Program-made: the position numbers and the translations under genes
Part shown: one piece after another, positions 1 to 8,324 of the stretch
How positions within the stretch are numbered: the first letter of the stretch is position 1
Layout of the letters: each line of letters begins with the position of its first letter
Origin: Fusobacteriales bacterium
Lineage (GTDB): Bacteria > Fusobacteriota > Fusobacteriia > Fusobacteriales > Fusobacteriaceae
Direction: 5' to 3'
Assembly: GCA_020063625.1 (NCBI GenBank)
Contig: JAICDD010000014.1
Span: 1-33,673 of the forward strand
Length of the DNA: 33,673 nucleotides
Notes under the pieces: generated by a model
What the model saw: only the letters and a program-made list of their open reading frames with translations
Databases searched by the model: none
What the model was told of the DNA's origin: nothing

Positions 1-374
1 AGCGTTAAAAACCGAGAGTTGTTTGAACTATGAAATTTACGCAGTAAATTTTATAGTGAGTTTTCGAGGTTTAGCGAATGAGTTATAGAAAATCAATATT
101 CGTAGAAACCAGCGCAAAGATTTTTTGCTTACTTTTTTGTCTTTAAAAAAGTAAGTCGCCAAAGGCGAAACAATAAAAAAATTGCCAATGGCAAATGGAC
201 AATTGAAAATTAGTAAGAAGTGAGTAGTGAGAAGAAATAAAAATCAGAACCACAAAGGAAAAAACTTAGTGGTCCTTAGTGTTTTTTCTCCGTGCCCTTT
301 GTGTAACAAAAAATCCGTGGCAAAAAAATTTAAAACTCTGTGTAACTCAGTGTCCTCTGAGTCTTTGCGTTGAA
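1..374. repeat. Gene-free mosaic of short intergenic repeat words
   Basis: No credible gene lies here. The stretch is built from separate hairpin-forming words. One hairpin at about 28-59 has arms AAATTTAC and GTAAATTT. Another has arms 128-138 and 145-155 (CTTACTTTTTT and its complement). Two short palindromes follow, CGCC-AAA-GGCG at 157-167 and TTGCC-AAT-GGCAA at 182-194. Next come a GTGAG/GTAAG-rich word (213-236), an ACCACAAAGG word (249-258) and a compound segment (264-373). That last segment reappears inverted at the other end of the window. It looks like non-coding dispersed repeat DNA; its function is unknown. Confidence 0.7.
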
Positions 375-439
375 TAATATATCTAGTGCAACCAAAATAA
401 TATAAATTTATATAAAATTATCATAGAGGAGAGGGTAAT

Positions 440-805
440 ATGAAAAATAAAATAGCATTAATAGCGCATGATCAAAAAAAGATTGATCTTATTAATTTTG
501 TAAATAGAAATAAAGAGTTTTTTAAAAAGTATGAATTAATAGCTACAGGAACTACTGGGAAAAAAATAGCTGAAGCAACAGGACTTGAGATAACTAGATA
601 TCAATCAGGACCTTTAGGTGGAGACCAACAAATAGGTGCAGATATAGCAAAAGATGAAGTTGTAGCAGTTATATTTATGAGAGACCCAATGACAGCACAA
701 CCTCATGAACCAGATGTTACAGCATTACTTAGAATTTGTGATGTACATAATGTACCACTTGCTACAAATTTAGCATCAGCTTCATTATTAATAAAAGCAT
801 TATAA
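440..805 (+). CDS. mgsA: Methylglyoxal synthase
   Basis: This enzyme converts dihydroxyacetone phosphate to methylglyoxal and phosphate, a cytosolic bypass of lower glycolysis used when phosphate is short or sugar phosphates build up. The 121-residue protein is nearly all catalytic domain. The phosphate-binding stretch TGTTGKK lies at 37-42. [12 protein letters not shown] contains Asp62, and QPHEPDV contains His89 and Asp92. Their spacing matches the Asp, His and Asp known to be essential in the E. coli enzyme (71, 98, 101). It is shorter than the E. coli protein (about 150 aa), mainly at the N terminus. The ATG has a GAGGAGAGG ribosome binding site. It stands alone between the repeat mosaic and a convergent terminator. 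No clear promoter could be chosen in the AT-rich leader. Confidence 0.95.
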   Translation: MKNKIALIAHDQKKIDLINFVNRNKEFFKKYELIATGTTGKKIAEATGLEITRYQSGPLGGDQQIGADIAKDEVVAVIFMRDPMTAQPHEPDVTALLRICDVHNVPLATNLASASLLIKAL

Positions 806-825
806 ATGTTTTTTATGTATATAAT

Positions 826-875
826 CAAAAATAAAACGAGTTCTTTAATAATTATGAACTCGTTTTATTTTGATT
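826..875. terminator. Bidirectional terminator between mgsA and ppk
   Basis: A long near-perfect inverted repeat has left arm about 826-843 and right arm 856-875, with one extra A in the left arm. A and T tracts flank it, so it can end transcription from both sides. Its right arm is also the last codons of ppk, whose stop codon (852-854) falls in the loop. Confidence 0.85.
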
Positions 876-2906
876 ATTTTTTTTAGTAAGTAAATAAAAC
901 TCTTTATGGCAATTAAAAATTTTATGTTTATTTTTAACTAATTCATAACTACCATCAGATTTAATTATTCTAGAGTTATAATTATCTTTTAAATTGTAGT
1001 CTAAAATTGTTTCAATAAACTCTTTCGCATCTTTATCTTCAATAGAAAAGAATGTTTCTATTCTTCTATCTAAATTTCTCGTCATTAAATCAGCACTAGA
1101 AAGATATATTTTAGGATTATTATTATTGAAAAAATAATAAATTCTACTATGTTCTAAATATCTTCCTACAATACTATAAACTTTAATATTTTCACTTAAT
1201 CCTTTTATTTCAGGAAGTAAACAACAAGCTCCTCTAACAATAAGAGTAATTTTTACACCAGCTTTGCTAGCATCATATAATTTTTCAATAATCTCTTTAT
1301 CTACTAAGGAATTCATTTTAGCTATAATTTTTCCTTCACGTCCCTCTTTAGCATTTATTATCTCTTTTTCAATAAGTTTATATAATTTAGTTCTTAGTCC
1401 TTCAGGAGCTATAGATAATTTATACCATGATTTTGGTGAAGAAAATCCTGTTAATTTATTAAAAAGATTAGTAGCATCTATACAATATTCCTCTTTACAA
1501 GTTATAAATCCTAAGTCAGTATAAAGATTTGCCGTAGAATCATTATAATTACCTGTTCCAAAATGTACATATCTTCTAATTCCATTACTTTCATTTCTTA
1601 CAATTAATAAGCACTTAGCATGAGTTTTTAATCCTTTTAATCCATATATAACGTGACAGCCAGAATTTTCAAGTTTTTTAGCCCATTTGATATTTCTTTC
1701 TTCATCAAATCTAGCTTTTATTTCTACAAGAACAGTTACTTGTTTTCCATTTTTAGCAGCTTTTATAAGTGATTTAACAATAGGTGAATTGCCACTTACT
1801 CTATAAAGAGTTTGTTTTATAGCTAATACTTTTGGGTCATTAGCAGCAACTTCAATTAAATCTATAATAGTTTCAAATGAATCGTATGGATGATGTAAAA
1901 TAATATCTTTTTTTCTAATTGATGAAAACATACTTTCTTCTTTTGAAAAAGCTTTATTTAAAATAGGTGGTTGAGGTTTATATTCTAAAGATTTATCACT
2001 GTTTATGCTACAAAAACTAAATAAAAAAGTAAGGTCTAGAGGTCCATTTAGTTTATAAATATTTGAACTATGTAGATTTAGAGAAGTAGTTAAAAATTCT
2101 AATATTTCATTATCTAAATTCTCTTTAACTTCAAGACGAACAGGAGAACCCCATTTTCTTTTTTGTAAAGAGTTTTCTATCTCAATAAGTAGATCGTCAG
2201 CTTCATCTTCATCAATTATCATATCACCATCTCTAGTTATTCTAAATTCACCAGCAATATCAATTTTATATCCAGTAAATAATTTATCAATATTAGCTTT
2301 GATAATATCTTCTATTAAAATAAACTCTCTTTTATTTTTAGAAGGAAGCTCTAAAAATCTATTTATTATATTAGGAACTTGAATAATAGAAAATCTATTT
2401 TCTCCATCAACTAATAATTTTGTCATTATATTTAGACTTTTATTTATTAAATGTGGGAAAGGTCTGCTAGCGTCAATAGCCATAGGTGTAAGTATAGGAA
2501 AAAGAGTTTCATTAAAATAATTTTCAACAAATTCTTTTTCTTTATTAGATAAATTTTCATATTTTTTTATGAAAATATTTTGTTTTTCAAGCTCTGGAAA
2601 AAGAGTATTCATGAGACAGTTGTATTGTTTTTCTACCAGTTTTTTTACTCTATTTTTTATTTTTTCCATTTGTTCATTAGGGGTAAGTCCAGAAATATCT
2701 GTTTTCATGTAATTTTCTTCAATTTGTGCTTTTAGACCAGCAACACGTATCATAAAAAATTCATCTAAATTTGAAGATGTAATAGCAATAAATTTTAATC
2801 TTTCAAATAGTGGATTTTTATCTAAAATTGCTTCATCTAAAACACGTTCATTAAAATATAACCAACTTAATTCCCTATTAAAAAAATGTTCTTTTGAATA
2901 AGCCAT
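852..2906 (-). CDS. ppk: Polyphosphate kinase 1
   Basis: The enzyme reversibly polymerises the gamma-phosphate of ATP into inorganic polyphosphate. The 684-residue length is normal for family 1. The N-terminal signature FFNRELSWLYFNERVLDEA is at 8-26, followed by SNLDEFFMIRVAG. The phospholipase-D-like catalytic half holds THAK with His429, the expected phosphorylated histidine, and a second conserved histidine, His586, in HSRIYYF. YVHFGTGNYN and SSADLMTRNLDRRIE are also typical. The ATG has an AAAGGAG site 7 bases upstream, and only 12 bases separate it from the Ppx/GppA-like gene upstream, so the two are almost surely co-transcribed. The last seven codons double as one arm of the terminator. 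Confidence 0.96.
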   Translation of the reverse strand: MAYSKEHFFNRELSWLYFNERVLDEAILDKNPLFERLKFIAITSSNLDEFFMIRVAGLKAQIEENYMKTDISGLTPNEQMEKIKNRVKKLVEKQYNCLMNTLFPELEKQNIFIKKYENLSNKEKEFVENYFNETLFPILTPMAIDASRPFPHLINKSLNIMTKLLVDGENRFSIIQVPNIINRFLELPSKNKREFILIEDIIKANIDKLFTGYKIDIAGEFRITRDGDMIIDEDEADDLLIEIENSLQKRKWGSPVRLEVKENLDNEILEFLTTSLNLHSSNIYKLNGPLDLTFLFSFCSINSDKSLEYKPQPPILNKAFSKEESMFSSIRKKDIILHHPYDSFETIIDLIEVAANDPKVLAIKQTLYRVSGNSPIVKSLIKAAKNGKQVTVLVEIKARFDEERNIKWAKKLENSGCHVIYGLKGLKTHAKCLLIVRNESNGIRRYVHFGTGNYNDSTANLYTDLGFITCKEEYCIDATNLFNKLTGFSSPKSWYKLSIAPEGLRTKLYKLIEKEIINAKEGREGKIIAKMNSLVDKEIIEKLYDASKAGVKITLIVRGACCLLPEIKGLSENIKVYSIVGRYLEHSRIYYFFNNNNPKIYLSSADLMTRNLDRRIETFFSIEDKDAKEFIETILDYNLKDNYNSRIIKSDGSYELVKNKHKIFNCHKEFYLLTKKNNQNKTSS

Positions 2907-2918
2907 AGTTAACTCCTT

Positions 2919-4439
2919 TTATTCATTAATTAATAAGATTGTTTTTAAACCAAAAATATCAGTAAATAGTTCAGATTTCTTTTTAAAACTCCAATTTTCA
3001 ATAGTTAATTTTTTATTACAAGTAACATTTAATATCATTGTATGATTATCAAAAGTAATATTTAATGCAGTTATTTTATTTTGATGAGCTCTATCAAGCG
3101 AATCAGCAATTCTTAAAATAGCAATAAGTTTAATAATTTTCATAGTTTTTACTTCATCAAAATTTTTAAATATTTTTGATGAAAAATTTGGAATTTTTTT
3201 ATTATGATAAAGAGCTATTAGAGCTATCATCTCTTTAGCTTCTGCACTTAATCCAAAGATATTGTTATTCATAATAAGGTTGTAGGAATGTTCAGAATGG
3301 TTTTCAACAGATATATATTTCCCAATATCATGTAAAAATGCAGCAATAGTTAAATAAAGAATATCTTTTTTATTAAAACCATAGCTTGATTTTAAAGAGT
3401 TGATAATAATGTTTGAAAATTTAGCTACCTGTGTGGAATGATTTAAATTATAATTAAATTTATTTCCTAAATATTTTGCATTTTCAAGCATAGAGTTTAT
3501 TACATATTTATCATATTTTAAAGAAAGTTTTCTAAAAATAGTAGAATATATTAATGAATTAATTAAAGTAATATTTATACTATATAAATTTTTATATGGT
3601 ATAGATGAAATTAATAATTTAGTAAAAAATATTTTTGGGATAATAATTTCTGATTTTTCTTCACTGAGATTATAATTATCACTTAAATATTGAATAGAAT
3701 AATTTTTTATTTCATTAGAAAATTCTAAAAATTCTTTTTTTTCTAGAGAATAGATATTCGTATCAATTTTTTTAGAAATGTTAGTAGTTATTTTATGAAA
3801 TAGATTACCTCTAATAAAAATATTATCAATATCATATTTTGAAATAGAGTTTTTAATAATGTTAATATAACTTGAAAAATAATCATAAATAAGATTTTCT
3901 AAATTATGAGGATTTAGATTTAATTCTTCAATAATTTTCTTTAATTTTATAGTTCCTAAAGAAAAATTTTGATAAAAAATAATTTTTAGATTTTTAACTA
4001 GAAAAAAAGTTATATGTCCATAATCAATACCAACTATTAAATTAGTTTTAGTGGCAAATTCAGTATTAATTATAGAATTTAAAATAGATTTATAAATAAA
4101 AATATTTTTTTTATTTAAATCTAAAAACTCTATTCGATATCCTGTTTTTATTAAAAGTATATCTTTAAAAAATATTTTATTTTGTGATTCTCCAAGGCTA
4201 CTAACGCCAAAAATTTTAATATTAATTTTAGGAATATTATATGTTTTGAAATTTATTTCTAATTTATTTATTAGATTGCATAAATTGCTAACATCATCAA
4301 ATTTAAAATCATCAGTTAATTTTATTGGATGATAGATATTCTCTAAGATATTAAAAGAGTTATCTGCTCTTTTCTCAATTATTTTACAAATGAGTTCCAT
4401 ATATGAAATCTCAATAATAGCATAAATTTTATTTTTCAA
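2919..4439 (-). CDS. Degenerate Ppx/GppA-like protein with C-terminal HD domain
   Basis: The fold is that of the exopolyphosphatase/GppA family: an actin-like two-lobed N-terminal part (about 1-300) and an HD hydrolase-like part (about 310-506). The HD part keeps His334, His370-Asp371, His412 and Asp446, and RIADSLDRAHQ is a typical C-terminal signature. The phosphatase part is eroded. Where active members read DIGGGSTE this protein has GIDYGHITF (137-145), and the SGxEEA-type glutamate segment is replaced by IEFLDLNKKN (103-112). The usual catalytic glutamates are therefore not visible. Lying directly upstream of ppk, it may bind polyphosphate or (p)ppGpp, or act through its HD domain, rather than being an ordinary exopolyphosphatase. 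The TTG start is preferred: it has GGAG upstream and includes the first beta strand (YAIIEIS), which an ATG at residue 14 would cut. Confidence 0.8.
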   Translation of the reverse strand: MKNKIYAIIEISYMELICKIIEKRADNSFNILENIYHPIKLTDDFKFDDVSNLCNLINKLEINFKTYNIPKINIKIFGVSSLGESQNKIFFKDILLIKTGYRIEFLDLNKKNIFIYKSILNSIINTEFATKTNLIVGIDYGHITFFLVKNLKIIFYQNFSLGTIKLKKIIEELNLNPHNLENLIYDYFSSYINIIKNSISKYDIDNIFIRGNLFHKITTNISKKIDTNIYSLEKKEFLEFSNEIKNYSIQYLSDNYNLSEEKSEIIIPKIFFTKLLISSIPYKNLYSINITLINSLIYSTIFRKLSLKYDKYVINSMLENAKYLGNKFNYNLNHSTQVAKFSNIIINSLKSSYGFNKKDILYLTIAAFLHDIGKYISVENHSEHSYNLIMNNNIFGLSAEAKEMIALIALYHNKKIPNFSSKIFKNFDEVKTMKIIKLIAILRIADSLDRAHQNKITALNITFDNHTMILNVTCNKKLTIENWSFKKKSELFTDIFGLKTILLINE

Positions 4440-4444
4440 AATAA

Positions 4445-4609
4445 TTAATCTCCTTTCTCAATGAATTTTTTTATTTTTTCAGGCTTGCAGAGATACTCTT
4501 TTTTATTTGATACTCTTAGACATTTTTTACATATAAACTTAGGTTTATTACTAAGCTCAGCAATTATTTTTATATTTTCATTTTTTTTAGATAATCCACA
4601 TATTTTCAT
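4445..4609 (-). CDS. Small cysteine-containing protein, 54 aa
   Basis: A short unrecognised gene begins MKICGLSKKN and ends EKGD. It has four cysteines (4, 27, 30, 41). FICKKCLRV forms a CxxC knuckle, suggesting metal, probably zinc, binding. Support for it being real: an excellent GAGGTGAG ribosome binding site, a consensus promoter placed to begin the transcript just upstream, and a stop only 5 bases before the TTG of the Ppx-like gene, whose ribosome binding site lies in its last codons. It appears to be the first gene of the ppk operon. The protein is lysine-rich and has no signal peptide or membrane segment. Function unknown. Confidence 0.75.
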   Translation of the reverse strand: MKICGLSKKNENIKIIAELSNKPKFICKKCLRVSNKKEYLCKPEKIKKFIEKGD

Positions 4610-4629
4610 TATTCTCACCTCTTAAGTAT

Positions 4630-4658
4630 ATTGTAATATATATTACATAAAAGTTCAA
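4630..4658 (-). promoter_or_regulatory. Promoter of the small protein - Ppx-like - ppk operon
   Basis: Read on the minus strand: -35 TTGAAC (4658-4653), a 17-base spacer, -10 TACAAT (4635-4630). A start near 4623 would leave a leader of only about 14 bases, almost entirely the ribosome binding site. Confidence 0.75.
4632..4647. promoter_or_regulatory. 16-bp perfect palindrome, possible operator
   Basis: TGTAATATATATTACA is a perfect palindrome lying in the spacer and overlapping the -10 of the ppk-operon promoter. Its position suits a repressor site. It could also be chance in AT-rich DNA, although the TGTAA/TTACA ends are more specific than plain AT. Confidence 0.45.
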
Positions 4659-4777
4659 AAAAATAAAGTTTTTTTACACAAATTTTACGAAAAAAGAAAA
4701 TGCAAGAAAAATATACTTAAAATAGTGATAATTTAAAATATTTAGTTATAAACATAAATATTTTAATATAATCTATC

Positions 4778-4806
4778 TTGATAAAAATATAATTATGGTA
4801 TATAAT
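4778..4806 (+). promoter_or_regulatory. Promoter of the tRNA-Val operon
   Basis: TTGATA (4778-4783), a 17-base spacer and a perfect TATAAT (4801-4806), about 18 bases before the tRNA-Val 5' end. This close-to-consensus sigma-70-type promoter fits a stable RNA operon. Confidence 0.85.
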
Positions 4807-4824
4807 TTACAAGCTCTGATAAAG

Positions 4825-4900
4825 GGTCGCATAGCTCAGTTGGGAGAGCACCTGCCTTACAAGCAGGGGGTCACAGGTTCAAGTCCTGTTGCGACCACCA
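4825..4900 (+). tRNA. tRNA-Val (anticodon TAC)
   Basis: A complete 76-base cloverleaf: acceptor GGTCGCA pairs with TGCGACC, anticodon loop CTTACAA, T loop TTCAAGT, and CCA is encoded. It is the first tRNA after the promoter. Confidence 0.97.
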
Positions 4901-4909
4901 AAAGTTAAT

Positions 4910-5041
4910 TTCGAAGAAATTCACTGAGCCAACGTGAATTTTATGAGATAAAATTCTAAGTAAATATAAATTTTGCAAAGCAAAATTTATAAAACTTCGA
5001 AGAAATTCACTGAGCCAACGTGAATTTTATGAAATAAAATT
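4910..5041. repeat. Two direct copies of a 46-bp hairpin-rich repeat within a tRNA operon
   Basis: Copies at 4910-4955 and 4996-5041 differ at one base and lie 86 bases apart. Each contains arms AAATTCAC and GTGAATTT around a 9-base loop, followed by a second small hairpin (ATTTTAT/ATAAAAT). Between the copies sits a 12-bp stem with an AAA loop (4965-4976 paired with 4980-4991). The whole spacer between tRNA-Val and tRNA-Asp is made of such pieces and has no gene. Confidence 0.85.
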
Positions 5042-5108
5042 TATAAAACTGCATAAAAATCTGAAAGAATTTTTAAGCAGAAAATTTTAAAAAATATAAA
5101 AATAAAAT

Positions 5109-5186
5109 GGGGGTGTAGCTCAGTTTGGTTAGAGCGCATGCCTGTCACGCATGAGGTCGCGGGTTCGAGACCCGTCACTCCCGCCA
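5109..5186 (+). tRNA. tRNA-Asp (anticodon GTC)
   Basis: A 78-base cloverleaf with anticodon loop CTGTCAC. Acceptor GGGGGTG pairs with CACTCCC using one G-T wobble, discriminator G, encoded CCA. Confidence 0.96.
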
Positions 5187-5191
5187 TTAAT

Positions 5192-5267
5192 GCCTAGATA
5201 GCTCAGTCGGTAGAGCAGGGGACTGAAAATCCCCGTGTCGGTGGTTCGATTCCGCCTCTGGGCACCA
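5192..5267 (+). tRNA. tRNA-Phe (anticodon GAA)
   Basis: A 76-base cloverleaf: acceptor GCCTAGA with TCTGGGC, anticodon loop CTGAAAA between GGGGA and TCCCC, encoded CCA. Only 5 bases follow tRNA-Asp, so the two are processed from one transcript. Confidence 0.96.
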
Positions 5268-5276
5268 TTTAAATAG

Positions 5277-5351
5277 GGCGACGTCGCCAAGTGGTAAGGC
5301 AGAGGTCTGCAAAATCTCTATTCACCAGTTCGAATCTGGTCGTCGCCTCCA
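5277..5351 (+). tRNA. tRNA-Cys (anticodon GCA)
   Basis: A 75-base cloverleaf: acceptor GGCGACG with CGTCGCC, anticodon loop CTGCAAA, discriminator T, encoded CCA. Last tRNA of this run. Confidence 0.96.
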
Positions 5352-5363
5352 TATATTAGACTT

Positions 5364-5390
5364 AAACAGGTTAAAACCTGTTTTTTTTAT
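5364..5390 (+). terminator. Terminator of the Val-Asp-Phe-Cys tRNA operon
   Basis: Stem AAACAGGTT / AACCTGTTT with a 2-base loop, followed by an uninterrupted T run. Confidence 0.9.
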
Positions 5391-5408
5391 TTTACAAGTA
5401 ATGTTACA

Positions 5409-5437
5409 TTGAAAAATATAGTCATATATGGTAAAAT
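5409..5437 (+). promoter_or_regulatory. Promoter of the DUF445 - ruvB operon
   Basis: TTGAAA (5409-5414), a 17-base spacer, TAAAAT (5432-5437). The predicted start near 5444 gives a leader of about 60 bases. It is the only clear promoter before the long housekeeping block. Confidence 0.7.
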
Positions 5438-5506
5438 ATTTTAGATAATTACAAAAAATAAAAAGTTTAAATTAAATATTTTGAAAATAAAATTGTGGAG
5501 GTAAAA

Positions 5507-6115
5507 ATGCAAGGAATACTTTCGTTTTTTACATTAATAATTATAGCATCTTTAATAGGGTGGTTTACAAATTTTGTTGCAATAAAACTACTTTTCAAAC
5601 CTTATGAACCGATTAATTTAGGATTTTTTAAACTTCAAGGAGTAATTCCTAAAAGAAGAGAAGAGATTTCAATAAATATAGCAGAGACAATAGATAGAGA
5701 CCTTATTTCTATGAAAGATATCACTAAAACAATAAATTCTATTGAATTAGAAGATGAGATAGATAAAATAGTAGATGATATTATTGAGAAAAAATTAAAA
5801 GATGATCTATTTAAAAGTATGCCGATGATAGCGATGTTTGTAAATGACTCGATGATAAATAAAATAAAAGGGTATATAAAAGATGTAATAGAGGAAAATA
5901 AAGGAGAGTTAGTAAATATAATAATACATAAATTAGAAAATGAAATAGATGTCAAAGAGATAATAGTTAATAAAATTAATCAATTTTCACTTGAAGAAGT
6001 TGAAAAAATGACGATAAATATAGCAAAGAAAGAATTAAAACACATAGAATTAATTGGAGCTATATTGGGAGCAATAATTGGGGTAGTTCAATTCCTTTTA
6101 ATTCAAATTATGTAA
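5507..6115 (+). CDS. DUF445 family membrane protein
   Basis: This 202-residue protein of the DUF445 (YheB-like) family has unknown biochemical function. An N-terminal membrane segment runs into the family signature GWFTNFVAIKLLFKPYEP, followed by GVIPKRREEI. The middle (about 45-180) is a charged helical region, and a second hydrophobic helix (GAILGAIIGVVQFLLIQ) closes the protein, so both ends sit in the membrane with a soluble hairpin between. Half-length members like this are common. The ATG at 5507 is chosen over an in-frame GTG at 5495, because the GTG lies inside the GGAGGT ribosome binding site that serves the ATG. It is first in a tightly spaced operon; the next gene starts 17 bases after its stop. 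Confidence 0.85.
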   Translation: MQGILSFFTLIIIASLIGWFTNFVAIKLLFKPYEPINLGFFKLQGVIPKRREEISINIAETIDRDLISMKDITKTINSIELEDEIDKIVDDIIEKKLKDDLFKSMPMIAMFVNDSMINKIKGYIKDVIEENKGELVNIIIHKLENEIDVKEIIVNKINQFSLEEVEKMTINIAKKELKHIELIGAILGAIIGVVQFLLIQIM

Positions 6116-6132
6116 AAAAGGAGAAATATACA

Positions 6133-8322
6133 ATGAAGAAAATATCATCTATTATATTGTTTTTTATTTTAACTATATTAGTAAATGCAGCAGAAATTAA
6201 AGGGTTTGTAAAAGTAGAAAATCACGAAGATTATGGAGTATTTGTTTATGTAGAAAATGAATTACTGTATGACATAAGTGACCAAGAGGGAAATTTTTAT
6301 ATTGATAATCTAACTCTTGGAAAAGAGTATACGTTAGTATTTCAAAAAGGAGATCTTCCTGATTATAAGAAAAAAGTTAAAATAGAAAAGAATGTAACTG
6401 AAGTAATAGTAGAGATACCTGATGTAAGAAAAGATATTAGATATCCTGTAGTAGGTAGAGTAAACTCTAAAATAGATAAAGATATATTTTTAGATTTTAA
6501 TGATGATTCTTATGGGATAATTTTAAAACCAAATGTACAATTTAAAACTTCTTTATTAGAAGGAGACTATAAAGCAAAACTTATTCAAGAAGGTGCATAT
6601 CAAAATGGAATAAGTTTTAAAGTAGAAAAAGATAAAGTAAACAATATAGGAACTTATAATATGGAACCTATTGATTATAATACATTAACTCTTAGATTTA
6701 ATGATAAAATAAAAGATGGAGTAATACTGCTTTATAAAGATGATTATTTAGTATATTCAAAACGTATAGAAGATGGAACTAAAAATCTTACAATAGAACC
6801 ACTAAGAAGTGGAGTTTATACATTAAAAATAAAAGCTTATGGTAAAATGGACTTTGTAGATAATGTAGAAATAAAAGGTAGCATAATAAAAGATATACCT
6901 TTTGAAAATTTAAGTAAATTTGATAATATTTATGTAAATATATATCCACAAAATGTAGAAGCAAAAGTAAAAATATATAATGATGGAAACATAGTAGAAG
7001 AGGTACCTACTAAAGGATTAGTTATATTAGAAGCTTTAGATTATAAAAAAGAGTATGAAATAAGAATAAATGCTCCTAAATATAAAGAAACTATTATAAA
7101 AAGAGCAAAAGTAGGAGATAAATTAGAAGTAAATTTAAAAAGAGATATAAAAGGAAATTTATTAAAAGGATATATATATCCTTTTAATAGTGGTGCTACA
7201 GTTATGCTTTTAGATAAAAATAAAATTATAGCAACTACAAAAGTTGATGAAAATGGATATTACGAACTTGAAACAAAAGAAAAAGTAGAAGGTAGAAAAA
7301 TCATTAGAGTAAAAGCAAATGGTTTTGAAGAAAAAACAATAATTAAAACAATAGATAAATCTATAGAAGAAGAAAACTTTAATATAGAATTAGAGCCAAA
7401 AATTAGTAGATTAAGTGGAGTTGTATCATTAAACAATAATGAAAAAATAGCAAATGCACTTGTAATAATAGAAGAGTTAGCTATATGGCAATCTACTAAT
7501 AGTAATGGAGAATATTACTTTAAAAATATTCCAGAAGGAAAATATCATATTATATTTAAAAAATTAGGATATGAATCAAAAAGAGAAGAGATAACAATAT
7601 CAAAAGGTGAAGCTGTAATTAAAAATGCTGAAATAAAACCTATTGGTAAAATGATTTTTAGAAGTAATATAGAAAATTATACTTTAAAAATAAATGGTAA
7701 AAGATATGAAATAAAAACTAAACTTTTTGAAAAAATAGAAGAATTGGGATTAAAAAATATTATTGCTGAAAAACCAGGATATTTATCTGTAAGAAGTCAA
7801 TTAAAATTAACAGAAGCTGGAGAAATAAGAGATATTAATATAGAATTTTTAAGTATCGAAGAACAAGATAAAATAGTGAAAGAAAAAATACAAAAAATAC
7901 GTGATTATATAGCTAATTTAGAACTTGCAAAAGCAGAAGAAGTACTGTATGAGCTTAGTGAAGTAAAACAATTAAAATCATATGAAACAGATTATACTGA
8001 TATAAAAGATGAATTAAAAAAAGCAAAAGCTACACTTTTTGGAATAGATAGAAATATTAAATTTGAAATGGAAAATATAAAAAGTAATATAAATATATCA
8101 GAGCAAAAAGATATTGGTTATCTAGAAAAACAAAGATTTTTGGAAAAAGTATATAAACAAAGTATAGATAGACTTGAAAAAATAATACTAACACATCCAT
8201 ATACTACTTATAGATATGATATTCTTATGCTACAGGGAGATATTTATACAAAATTAGGAATGGTAAATAGTTCAAAAAATAGTTATGAAGAAGCAAAAAA
8301 ATATGTAAATAGGAGAAAATAA
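6133..8322 (+). CDS. Secreted multidomain protein with carboxypeptidase-regulatory-like repeats
   Basis: The 729-residue protein starts with a clear signal peptide ([20 protein letters not shown], cleavage near 19-20). A string of beta-sandwich repeats follows, each roughly 80-95 residues, of the CarboxypepD_reg/peptidase-associated type. The clearest is about 425-505, where [22 protein letters not shown] is diagnostic; 40-95 ([21 protein letters not shown]) and 340-425 look like further copies. The C-terminal 150 residues change to lysine- and glutamate-rich helices ending in a TPR-like segment ([25 protein letters not shown]). It is probably periplasmic or surface-exposed. It has no lipobox, sorting motif or catalytic motif. 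The stop sits 2 bases before ruvB, so expression is coupled. Specific role unknown. Confidence 0.75.
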   Translation: MKKISSIILFFILTILVNAAEIKGFVKVENHEDYGVFVYVENELLYDISDQEGNFYIDNLTLGKEYTLVFQKGDLPDYKKKVKIEKNVTEVIVEIPDVRKDIRYPVVGRVNSKIDKDIFLDFNDDSYGIILKPNVQFKTSLLEGDYKAKLIQEGAYQNGISFKVEKDKVNNIGTYNMEPIDYNTLTLRFNDKIKDGVILLYKDDYLVYSKRIEDGTKNLTIEPLRSGVYTLKIKAYGKMDFVDNVEIKGSIIKDIPFENLSKFDNIYVNIYPQNVEAKVKIYNDGNIVEEVPTKGLVILEALDYKKEYEIRINAPKYKETIIKRAKVGDKLEVNLKRDIKGNLLKGYIYPFNSGATVMLLDKNKIIATTKVDENGYYELETKEKVEGRKIIRVKANGFEEKTIIKTIDKSIEEENFNIELEPKISRLSGVVSLNNNEKIANALVIIEELAIWQSTNSNGEYYFKNIPEGKYHIIFKKLGYESKREEITISKGEAVIKNAEIKPIGKMIFRSNIENYTLKINGKRYEIKTKLFEKIEELGLKNIIAEKPGYLSVRSQLKLTEAGEIRDINIEFLSIEEQDKIVKEKIQKIRDYIANLELAKAEEVLYELSEVKQLKSYETDYTDIKDELKKAKATLFGIDRNIKFEMENIKSNINISEQKDIGYLEKQRFLEKVYKQSIDRLEKIILTHPYTTYRYDILMLQGDIYTKLGMVNSSKNSYEEAKKYVNRRK

Positions 8323-8324
8323 GG

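Noticed and set aside
375-439. Riboswitch or defined promoter upstream of mgsA
   Set aside because: The leader is short and AT-rich; several overlapping -10-like hexamers occur but none with a matching -35, and no structured aptamer is visible.
1264-1524. Plus-strand open frame of 86 codons within ppk
   Set aside because: Antisense to conserved PPK residues, without a ribosome binding site or a recognisable product.
4735-4764. 10-bp inverted repeat between the divergent promoters
   Set aside because: Both arms are pure A/T, likely by chance at this base composition.
4910-5041. CRISPR array
   Set aside because: Only two repeat copies are present, the intervening DNA is itself a palindrome, and no cas genes occur in the window.
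5495-5506. GTG as the start of the DUF445 gene
   Set aside because: The GTG is part of the GGAGGT ribosome binding site serving the ATG 12 bases later, and has no site of its own.
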